A DNA stretch of 64,000 nucleotides from Anisus vortex (lineage: Eukaryota > Mollusca > Gastropoda > Planorbidae): assembly GCA_949126835.1 (NCBI GenBank), contig OX421502.1, positions 32,965,227-33,029,226 of the forward strand, written 5' to 3'. Positions 56,701-64,000 of this stretch are shown here, in pieces (within the stretch, counting starts at the first letter, position 1; the number at the start of each line of letters is the position of its first letter). The notes under the pieces are model-generated. The model ran no database searches and was not told where the DNA came from. It saw only the letters and a list, made by a program, of their open reading frames with translations. The position numbers were made by a program, and so were the translations under genes.

Positions 56701-59700
56701 CTTGCGTTTACATCACATTTACATTTACATCACATTTACATTTACATCACATTTCATCCAAAAATTAATAGATTTAAATAGCTGAGGAGTTCAAATTATA
56801 TCAGGTACGCTTGTACCGCCCACTTGCCCTTCACCGCCCCCCCCAATCGCCCCTGGGAACGTCAGCCCCCCCCTAAAGCTTCTCACCGCCCTTCCGGGGG
56901 GGCGACAACGCCCCCGTTGAGAGCCTTTGAGGTAAAGTATTAAAGTAAAGAGGAAGTTATTAGCTTTTACTTAATTGGAAAAAGGTTTAAAAAGAGCAAG
57001 TGGTTCCAGACATCAATTTATTTTCAGATCAATGGTGTGTTTTTTTTTTTCGTAACTTGTTTCTAATTACATTTTAACTTTTTGTTGTTTCATTGTTTTT
57101 AATATCTGCCTCTAAAAATAATCAAACAAATTGTTAAATCTTTACAGTTTTACTGTCTTTAAAAAATGTAATATCTTACTTCAAGCCTTTCTTTTTCTGA
57201 ATATAGCTTTCTCTTTAACAAGCGACAAGCTTTAATACTCTAAACATAAACGAGAGTTACAATAGTTACAAATTACTGCATACTTTTGCTGTCGCCTTTC
57301 ACACCCATCCTTCACATGTAATTCCTTCACATCATACTGAATGTACACATGTGTTAAAGTTGTGCACAATTATTATATACCTGCCTCTCTACACCTGCTT
57401 TTCTAAACATTAATTTAATCCTCTCTATAGTTAAGTGTTTTATATACAGGATTAATAAATTAAACAGATGTTTATGTTTTAGAATATTTTTATTCGTTTG
57501 TGCTAAATAAATACTATTACATATAGACGCTTCTATTTTATATCAATACAAAGCCATACAGTTAATGTTATGTAAAATATATACCGGTACTTAGTACTGT
57601 TACACATCAAGAGTGACTATAGTCTGAAATGCTGTACAAAGCTATTTTATTCTAAATTGTTATAGTTTGGTGTCTTTATTAAATTAAAAACAGCATACAA
57701 ATAACTGTTTAGCTTTATCGCCTTACTTTTAATCAAATGTTTCTCTTATGACTGAATCTCATTCTTTTTATTTTGCTCAGGCGACAGATAAATGATGAAG
57801 TCAGGTAATTTTTTTTTGTGGGTATTTATGAAATTCATTTGAAAGACTGTTTTGCTGACTTGTAGAAAAGTCCAAGATAATTCTAATTATCGATATCTAT
57901 CATAGAAAAGAATGCTGTGTAATTTGCATGCATGTCTGTGCTTTTAGAATAACTTCATGTTCACTTCAAATTAAATCTCCTTCTCTTTGTTGTTTACTGT
58001 TAGAAAAATGATGGGCGAGCTGTTTCCCCAGTTAGAGACAGAGCTTGATAATTTCCTTACACATGCTGATAGACAAGACGGCTTGTAAGTACAGAGTGGA
58101 TGTATGTTAAACCCAATAGAATCTTTACTGTAGTTGATGATAAGAAAACATTTTCATGGTTTATGAAGATTACTATTATTAAGATTACTAACTCGTATTA
58201 TTAAAATATCAAAATAATTTGATTAGAACATATTTCTTGCTTTGACACATCTATTTCTACTAAACTTGAAAATAATATTTCATGATAATATTTCATGCTG
58301 TTTCTCTTCCCATTGCTAGGTACTCCATGTATATGCTTGTCAGAATGAGCCAACATGTAACCAACAGCCAAGACATGGGCTCCTACATCGGCAAAACATT
58401 TGGAAACTGCCTGATTAAAGTGAAAAGAAATTTTGATAGATACATTGTAAGTGACGAGATTTATTTGTTGATGCAAACAAATAGAAATTCGTTTTTTATT
58501 TACACTTTTTATAGTTTAAAACAAAAGGTAAATTAGAGCTGTATTGAACAGAGTACTGTGGGACAGAAGATTCACAAAGTGAGACTTAAATAGTACACTT
58601 CAGACTCTTATACTGAATATATCTTTAGAAACTATTTCAACAAAATATGAACTATATATGTTTCACTGTTATGCTTTTGTTATTAGGATGCAATGATGCA
58701 GTCAATCAAAGATACAAAAGTTTCCAAGAAAAGCAAATGTGGGATAATTAGTTTTGTAAACCATTTTGAGGTGAGAAAATATTATTTGAAACTTTTGGCT
58801 GTCCAACAAGGCAAAATAGTTGTTTTTTAAATTCTGATTTAAAACTGCTACAACTGTTTTCATCTCTTTGGTTCTTCCTAGCAAGTAATTCACCTTGGGA
58901 TATATATATACATACATTTCTTTTCATGCTGCAGGAATTTAGCAACTTAGCAGAGATTATCTTCAGAGGATCAGATCGTCATGCTGACCTGGACAAAGCT
59001 TACAACAAAGTAGTGAGTGTGATATTTGACCAGATAGAGAGGGTGGCCCTGGAGCATCAGAAAACTCCGCAGGAAGTCGTACGGATGGGTAGGTTTATTA
59101 TACTTGCACAGTGAAGACCATTTCCCGCAAATATCATAGATTCTGGTAAAATGTTATTATACTTGCACAGTGAAGACCATTTCCCGCAAATATCATAGAT
59201 TCTGGTAAAATGTTATTATACTTGCACAGTGAAGACCATTTCCCGCAAATATCATAGATTCTGGTAAAATGTTATTATACTTGCACAGTGAAGACCATTT
59301 CCCGCAAATATCATAGATTCTGGTAAAATGTTATTATACTTGCACAGTGAAGACCATTTCCCGCAAATATCATAGATTCTGGTAAAATGTTATTCTGTTG
59401 CCTTCAACAGGCATGTTGAATTAAAGTGGCTATTTATTTAGTAACTGTAACAAAACTTTTGGAGATATAGACACCAACATGAGATAAACATAATATCATT
59501 TATTATATACTTTGCTCTTGTTATGTGCATTTCTTGTTTTCTTTTTTTCAGAAAATTTTCACAAAATGTTTTGTAAGTATCCTAAGTTTTCATTCTACAT
59601 TTGGAAATATACTTATTTTTATAAAGACAATAGTCTCATATTTAGTTTTTTTTTAATGAAAGCTCGGCTTCACAAATTCTCAGACGCAGTATTTTCCTTG

Positions 59701-62700
59701 TTTGTATTTCAGCCATACTTTCCCATTTGAAAAACCCTTGCCTGGAAAATGACCGTAAGCATGCCAAGCAAAGATACACAGAAAACCTGAATGCCTACAC
59801 AGCTAACTTGTTGGGAAGGCCATTGGAGAAACTTCACGTGAGTTGGTGGCAGGATTTAAACATTAGGGATTTGATGCACTTCTGTATATTTTTTTTTTTT
59901 GGTTGTTTTTTTTTCAGGATAAAAGTGTTATTTTTTTTAAAATTGGTAATCAGCTACTGTTAAAAAGAAATACTTTCCTATACATTTTTTTACTGTACAA
60001 GTTGTTAGTTATTGTTATATAAAGTTTTGTTAGTTATTATATAAAGTTTTTAATGTCTGAAAGTATATTGTCCACCAAAGTATTTAATTTGTTTCTATTT
60101 AAAGACAGAAAGAGGTGTTGAAAAAACACAAAAAATTCAGTCTTATTTAACATTGCTTTACTATGACTCATGACAACCTCAATTATAATAGAGAGATAGA
60201 AAGAAAAAAAAATCTCATTTTGACACAACAAGCAAAAATCAACCAAAGATTTAAAGGGAACAAAAAAACAGTTTCCACATTAATTTGATGAACTTGATGT
60301 ATTATTTTCTTGCAGGTTTTCTTTGAAGGTGTTGAGGCTAGGCTAAGTAAAGGCAACAAGCCAGAAGAGATTGGTTATATTGTAGAGTTCAGCAAGCAAG
60401 AGTTACGAAAGATCATTAAAGAATATCCTGGGAAAGAGGTGAATAGACTATTACTGATAATTTTTACGGTCTATTTTAAAATGTCTTTTTTTTTTCAACA
60501 CATTTAATTGCCTAATGTGTTGATGGAGAATGTTGTGATAAAAATAAATGAAGATGTTTTTGTTCAACGGCCTACCACATTTGTTGTTATAACCTAGATA
60601 CAATCCCTTCTCTCTTACACTGGCTCTTGTTACGTGGCTGATGCATTAATTAGAAAACTAGTCCATTGCCAGGATGTTTTATGTAATCAGTTTCCACTTA
60701 TCCCCCCCTCCCCCACCAATTCTAATTACATTGTCCTACACCCTCACTCCCGCAACTCCCACACACACTTACATATGGGCTCACTTGCTATCTTTTGTTG
60801 TCATAATAGGTAACATTCTCTCTTTTGCTGATTAACTGAGAAACCTGAACAATATTTTGGATTATTTAATTTAAAGAGTTTGGTTCTGCCATCCTATTTT
60901 GAGTCCATAGATAATTGGTCCCTGTCACCAATCAACCAATGTGGGTTTCTATTTTCAAGAAATTGGTCCCTGTCACCAATCAACCAATGTGGGTTTCTAT
61001 TTTCAAGAAATTGGTCCCTGTCACCAATCAACCAATGTGGGTTTCTATTTTCAAGAAATTGGTCCCTGTCACCAATCAACCAATGTGGGTTTCTATTTTC
61101 AAGAACTTAATGGTGTCCTGCTCACATAGCCTTGCTCTAAATTCTAGGGGGTGCTGAGCATTATATGAAGTAATTTTCTCACCTAACGAGTTAGTTTTTT
61201 TTGTTGTTATGAAGTCTAGAAGTCAATCAGTTAGATCTATGTAGCGGATATTCACAGACATAGATGTTTAGAGAGTAGTGTAGATGTTGGGTGATAGAGT
61301 ATCGTGTTGTACAGCTGTACATGTAGTTAGCAACAGAACTTTTATTAAATTGAAATTATATTCGTATTAAATATGATGTGTGTTACTCGTGTCTTAGAGC
61401 TTAATTAATTTGTAAGCGTCACTGTGACAAACTCTTCAACATATATAAACTAGTAACAGCAAGTAAATAAGATTTGCAGTATAAATGACTATTGAAGCCG
61501 AGCAACAGCGGGTTCGTCTGGCGTACCAAAGGTCCTGGGTTTGAAGTTTGAATCCTGGTGCATGCTAGGATTTTTTCTTGGGCCTGGAGGGTGTCCCTGA
61601 GTCTACCCAGCTCTTATGCCTATCTGACCTTAGTTGGGGTAAAGTAACGTCTGCTGTGCATAGTGCTGGCCACACAATCACCTAGAATGCCATGGCCAGA
61701 TCAACGCTGCTTCACCGGACCTATGGATCAATTTGGTCCAAAGGGTACTTTTACTTTTATGACTATTGAAACATACCATAAACACTTTTTTATTATCATA
61801 TTTTATTCATTTTCATTTTGAATCCATTCTGTTTCACTGTTTCAATCGTAATTTAATTAGTTGCTCATAAAAAAAATTTCCCTTTTTTTGTTTTGATTCC
61901 AGGTGAAAAAGAATTTAGAGCATGTGAAGAAAAAAGTTGAAAAGCAGTTGTGTGAGGAAGAGAACCTAATACAGGTAAATAGTTTACAAACATCATTCTC
62001 TTTTAGTCGTAAACAGCCTGTGTTTTCCATGATTTGGTGTCAATGGACCTTTCCCATCTGTTTGGTATTCTAATACACTTTCTTGTACCTATGATGGCAA
62101 AGTGTGGAATCCACACCAATACTCTTACACTAAGAGCACGCTGGTGGGCTAATGTATGGGGGTAAGCCCCTGCTGCGCGTCTGAGGATCATTGCACTGCT
62201 GAGAGCGCCCCCCCTTAAGAATCAGTGTGGAGGAAGCAATGTGCGCAGTAGTCCATTCCAACCCCACCCTGGATGTCCAATGTTCAGACCTATAGTCTGG
62301 AATTTGCAGGTATATGAGCGAGCCACCATGTTAATGATCCAAAGGGAATGTCGCAGGTGGGGAGAGAAAAGTAGTGCATGTACTGCTGAGACCCCATGTT
62401 ACATGACACACCTTGTCGGCATGCCTCCTGGTGGCTGACACTCGTACAGGAACTTGGTGTGTCCCCTTTGATCTACCCACTTAACATCGTTATGCTCTGG
62501 ATGAAAGAGCCGGAATGCTCGTATATTTTCTAGACTCTTATAAATTGGTATTCTAATACTTCCTACTTACTCTATAACATTGCACACCACCTAACGTGAC
62601 AGTTAAAAGTGACTGTGTAACTCTGAGTGTGTAAATGACTGTTTAATAATGTACTCTCTGAATCCATGGCCTGAAACTTAGTGACACACTATTATTGTAT

Positions 62701-63589
62701 GATGTGTTGACCAAACTTTAGTGATCTGATGGACCTGTGTTGTTATATTGACTGATTGGTTTTGGTATGTTGTGTTTAAAGATATCTTATAATATGTATG
62801 AATAATGGTTGAAAGACTGGAGTAATGGAGCTACAACAGTTTTGTAAAATGATAATAAACGTTAGTTGTTGCACAAACAAGCAAGTTGTGAAGTTCATAC
62901 CTTTACACATGAAAGTATATTCTTGATCAAATAATATTTTCTGGCATTTTTTTATATGGGGATCTGGAAATAAAATACTGGCGTTTAAATATCACATTGT
63001 GTATAATAGAATGATGAGTTGTGTACCCTGCTTCTTGATCACAGGACCACAGAGTCAGTTGTTGTTTTTGTTTGTTTGTCTCCCTTTCATTTCATGCTTT
63101 ATTCTTAAGTTGCTTGATCTCCCTTTCATTTCATGCTTTATTCTTAAGTTGCTTGATCTCCCTTTCATTTCATGCTTTATTCTTAAGTTGCTTGATCTCC
63201 CTTTCATTTCATGCTTTATTCTTAAGTTGCTTGATCTCCCTTTCATTTCATGCTCTATTCTTAAGTTGTTTGTCTTTATTTGTAAGGGTGAAAATAAACA
63301 TACAACTCTGTAATCTCAATAATGAAATACCGGTAAATGCAAAAAAAATAATTATTCTTATATTCCCCAATTCAATGCATCATCATTTGCCATCAATCCT
63401 AAAATACTATGTGTTCCTTGTGTTCCATGTGTTCAGGTGGTTTGGCATGAGATGCAGGACCTGTTCATCAACCAGTACAAGTACTATGACAGTCTGATGA
63501 AGAAATGTTACCCAGATACCAACATAACACTGGAGTTTACCATTGATAATGTGCTGCAGTTTTTCTCAGACATAGCACAGTCACACTGA
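41748..63589 (+). CDS. EXOC1: Exocyst complex component 1 (Sec3), 25 coding exons, 903 aa
   Basis: Subunit of the octameric exocyst, which tethers secretory vesicles to the plasma membrane. Exons: 41748-41877, 42697-42830, 43829-43927, 44968-45031, 45955-46151, 46294-46419, 46941-47042, 47923-48055, 48203-48312, 50432-50578, 51153-51258, 51920-52056, 52214-52330, 52992-53068, 54326-54394, 57781-57804, 58004-58084, 58320-58446, 58687-58770, 58935-59088, 59552-59572, 59713-59837, 60316-60438, 61903-61974, 63437-63589. Phases join throughout, and human EXOC1 is 894 aa. Residues 1-142 ([33 protein letters not shown]) form the Sec3 PH-like PIP2-binding domain. Residues 190-290 are coiled coil ([39 protein letters not shown]). 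The C-terminal helical rods carry [40 protein letters not shown] and the end FFSDIAQSH. The ATG has A at -3. Exon 7 has a GC donor. No clear AATAAA before the window end. Confidence 0.95.
41948..41966 (+). repeat. G-tract in EXOC1 intron 1
   Basis: An uninterrupted run of about 18 G shortly after the exon 1 donor, possible G-quadruplex forming DNA or RNA. Confidence 0.7.
42870..43325 (-). repeat. Dispersed repeat with tRNA-like segment, copy 2, in EXOC1 intron 2
   Basis: The left edge carries ATTGCCCGGCGTTGCCCGGG. The antisense of 43120-43195 is tRNA-like (TCGATAGCTCAGTGGTAAAC and AGGGTTCGATTCTCCAG). Context shared with 16490-16770 shows that it is a repeat. It is unlikely to be a functional tRNA because the acceptor arms do not pair well. 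Confidence 0.45.
43642..43803 (+). repeat. 18-bp minisatellite, 9 copies, in EXOC1 intron 2
   Basis: The unit TTTTTACTGATAGCTTGG is repeated nine times and ends 25 nt before exon 3. Open frames across it (WFLLIA and SLVFTD repeats) are artefacts. Confidence 0.97.
44594..44797 (+). repeat. 45-bp minisatellite, about 4.5 copies, in EXOC1 intron 3
   Basis: Copies begin GGTTTATTGAAAGAAGGTTG at 44594, 44639, 44684, 44729 and 44774, each with CATTCTTAAGATCTTGGG-like ends. Confidence 0.95.
44820..44963 (+). repeat. 24-bp minisatellite, 6 copies, forming the exon 4 acceptor region of EXOC1
   Basis: The unit TATTGATGTGTTCTGTTTGT plus TGGC. The last copy, with a T-rich end, runs into TGAATAG, the acceptor at 44966-44967. 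So the polypyrimidine tract used for exon 4 is built from the repeat. Confidence 0.9.
45349..45802 (+). mobile_element. Unassigned 454-bp retroposon with 15-bp target duplication, in EXOC1 intron 4
   Basis: TGATGTTACAATACA flanks it at 45334-45348 and 45803-45817. The body is GC-rich (CATGGGGGACAGCCCCCGCA, GAGGAAGCAATGGATGCTGC, GCGAGCCACCACGATAATGA, TTACGCCCCGGAGTAAGAGC) and ends in TTTTTGAGACTTATAG. Related copies: 62077-62544 and antisense 20650-20920. Long direct duplications fit LINE-driven insertion. I see no tRNA head and no coding frame shared between copies. Confidence 0.75.
47247..47443. mobile_element. 197-bp hAT-type MITE with 8-bp target duplication, in EXOC1 intron 7
   Basis: CAGTGGTTCCCAAACT at the left pairs with AGTTTGGGAACCGCAG at the right. 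The 8-bp flanks CTATATAG (47239-47246 and 47444-47451) are identical. Internal CGACCCCCAGAAAT and GGGTCGCGACCC are typical of this terminal class. Confidence 0.88.
48514..48552 (+). other. EXOC1: Candidate 39-nt cassette exon of EXOC1 (intron 9)
   Basis: TTTTTAAAAACAG precedes and GTATGT follows a phase-0, stop-free 39-nt segment encoding [13 protein letters not shown]. It would sit between FIQE and GNEIG in a variable, low-structure part of the protein. The family aligns well without it, so it is optional at best (916 aa with it). Confidence 0.4.
49311..49535 (+). repeat. 34-bp minisatellite, 6-7 copies, in EXOC1 intron 9
   Basis: The unit CTGTCTCAGTGAGTTGCAGC plus GAGGCAATCGGTTT, with more divergence in later copies. 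Confidence 0.93.
51287..51425 (-). repeat. tRNA-derived SINE, family A, antisense, in EXOC1 intron 11
   Basis: ACAGACGTTCCGTCTAGTTA, CACTAGGCCCAAAACTCCTG, GGGCGGCAGGGATCTG, AGAACCCGTGACGTG and CCAAAGGACAAGCGGGCC give the antisense order tail, body, B box, A box. Confidence 0.85.
52781..52860 (+). mobile_element. 80-bp TTAA-flanked MITE, copy 2, in EXOC1 intron 13
   Basis: TTAACCCTTACAGTCCCGGG starts it, and GTCGGTACGGGAAGGGTTAA ends it. Close relative of 3490-3570, including the internal GCGCGTATATAG. Confidence 0.75.
54816..55913 (+). mobile_element. hAT-like non-autonomous element, copy 1 of an inverted pair, in EXOC1 intron 15
   Basis: 14-bp ends CATAGGTTCTCAAC and GTTGAGAACCTATG. The 8-bp flanks ATGTAAAG (54808-54815 and 55914-55921) are identical. 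A G-tract lies at 54849-54866. Inside is AT-rich with GGGTTAATTATCTCCCTTTA. No transposase frame. Confidence 0.82.
55922..56929 (-). mobile_element. hAT-like non-autonomous element, copy 2, opposite orientation
   Basis: It starts CATAGGTTCTCAACC and ends CCGTTGAGAGCCTTTG, followed by AGGTAAAG, one mismatch from the shared ATGTAAAG duplication. Its sequence follows the reverse complement of copy 1 over most of its length (for example AAAGGGAGATAATTAACCCG). It carries its own SINE A fragment at 56478-56575 that is not in copy 1. Confidence 0.82.
56478..56575 (-). repeat. SINE family A fragment inside hAT-like copy 2
   Basis: GACAGGGATCGGTCAATGGG, TAGATCCCGTGTCGTG, TTTGACAGTGCTGTGAATTA and GACAAGCTGGCCGCAC match the antisense B-box to A-box half of the family. 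Confidence 0.6.
59095..59395 (+). repeat. 59-bp minisatellite, 5 near-identical copies, next to the EXOC1 exon 20 donor
   Basis: The motif CTTGCACAGTGAAGACCATT recurs at 59103, 59162, 59221, 59280 and 59339 with no visible change. The array begins 6 nt after the splice donor at 59089. Confidence 0.95.
60915..61106 (+). repeat. 48-bp minisatellite, 4 copies, in EXOC1 intron 23
   Basis: Copies of TTGGTCCCTGTCACCAATCA and GTGGGTTTCTATTTTCAAGA start at 60915, 60963, 61011 and 61059. Open frames in all phases here are artefacts of the 48-bp period. Confidence 0.96.
61492..61760 (+). repeat. tRNA-derived SINE, family B, in EXOC1 intron 23
   Basis: GAAGCCGAGCAACAGCGGGT, GGTCCTGGGTTTGAA, GGCCTGGAGGGTGTCCCTGA, GGGTAAAGTAACGTCTGCTG and a tail GGGTACTTTTACTTTTA. 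An 8-bp internal duplication (TTTGAAGTTTGAA) sits in the B-box region. Confidence 0.85.
62077..62544 (+). mobile_element. Unassigned retroposon family, 468-bp copy, in EXOC1 intron 24
   Basis: TTGGTATTCTAATAC flanks both sides (62062-62076 and 62545-62559). The body parallels 45349-45802: GCTGGTGGGCTAATGTATGG, GAGGAAGCAATGTGCGCAG, GAGCGAGCCACCATGTTAAT, then TTTTCTAGACTCTTATA at the end. Confidence 0.75.
63080..63272 (+). repeat. 39-bp minisatellite, 5 copies, in EXOC1 intron 24
   Basis: Copies of CTCCCTTTCATTTCATGCTT plus TATTCTTAAGTTGCTTGAT start at 63080, 63119, 63158, 63197 and 63236. Confidence 0.96.
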
Positions 63590-63850
63590 AGGGTTTCAAT
63601 CCTTTTTGGAGCGTCAGTTTTTTCAACTTTGGTTGAAATTTGTGTTTCCTTCGTTTGGTAGAAGAAAACATACAACAGCTTCACATCAATTCATGACTAA
63701 AGTTGACCATATGTGTAGTCAGAGATATTTATTTGTTAATCTGATAGTAACTGTTGTAATGATTAGTTTGTTTAACAATGTTTAAATATTTTTATAATTT
63801 TATTTATAGGAAAAATCAATATAAAAAAACAAAAACATTGGTAAACATAG

Positions 63851-64000
63851 GTTCAGCGCGGCCCTGGGTTGGAATCCTGATGATGGCTAGGATTTGTTCC
63901 CGGGTCTGGAGGGTGTTCATGAGTCTACCCAGCTCTCATGGGTACTGACTTTAGTTGGGGTAAAGTAAAGGCGGCTGGGCATTGTGTTTGTCACGCTATC
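63851..64000 (+). repeat. tRNA-derived SINE, family B, cut by the window end
   Basis: CGCGGCCCTGGGTTGGAATC, then GGGTCTGGAGGGTGTTCATG and GGTAAAGTAAAGGCGGCTGG. It follows the EXOC1 stop by about 260 nt and so may lie in the 3' UTR. Confidence 0.75.

Noticed and set aside
60880..61157. Open frames in three phases with NQCGF-like and TNQPMW repeats
   Set aside because: 48-bp minisatellite in an EXOC1 intron.
62999..63497. Frames with [11 protein letters not shown] and SFHALFLSC repeats
   Set aside because: 39-bp minisatellite before EXOC1 exon 25. The period is divisible by three.

Overview
This window is animal nuclear DNA, most likely from a gastropod mollusc, probably a freshwater heterobranch snail. 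It is AT-rich, its genes are broken by GT-AG introns, and it has pol III tRNA and SINE signatures, CR1-like and RTE-like LINE debris, hAT-type and TTAA-type small DNA transposons, and many minisatellites. The species call is inference. The gene calls rest on protein motifs and on exon phases that join without a break.

Layout: 1-1800 is a decayed hAT/ZMYM-type transposase. 1801-4586 is repeats: two LINE 3' ends, a TTAA MITE and an hAT MITE. 4611-7262 is an intronless carnitine/choline acyltransferase homologue of 883 aa that has lost its catalytic histidine and other active-site motifs. 8833-9785 (minus) is a probable two-exon gene for a small single-pass membrane protein. 9.8-24.1 kb is a repeat-rich gene desert with SINEs, LINE fragments, a tetranucleotide microsatellite, a 28-bp minisatellite and AGGCCTA-rich low-complexity DNA. 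24136-36944 is the complete coding region of the SAGA subunit SPT20 homologue (SUPT20H): 25 coding exons, 989 codons as read. 38.3-41.7 kb is intergenic and holds a tRNA-Tyr(GTA) gene whose intron is filled by a LINE carrying a nested SINE. 41748-63589 is the complete coding region of exocyst subunit 1/Sec3 (EXOC1): 25 coding exons, 903 aa. A SINE runs off the window end.

SUPT20H (transcription co-activation) and EXOC1 (vesicle tethering) are ordinary housekeeping genes that lie head-to-tail. I see no functional link between them. The most interesting items are the acyltransferase pseudoenzyme, the tRNA gene split by a retrotransposon, an inverted pair of hAT-like elements sharing 8-bp target duplications inside an EXOC1 intron, an unassigned retroposon family with 15-bp target duplications, a SINE that shares its 3' tail with the local LINE, and several unusual splicing units (a GC-AG intron, 21- and 24-nt exons, a 54-nt in-frame possible intron, and candidate cassette exons).
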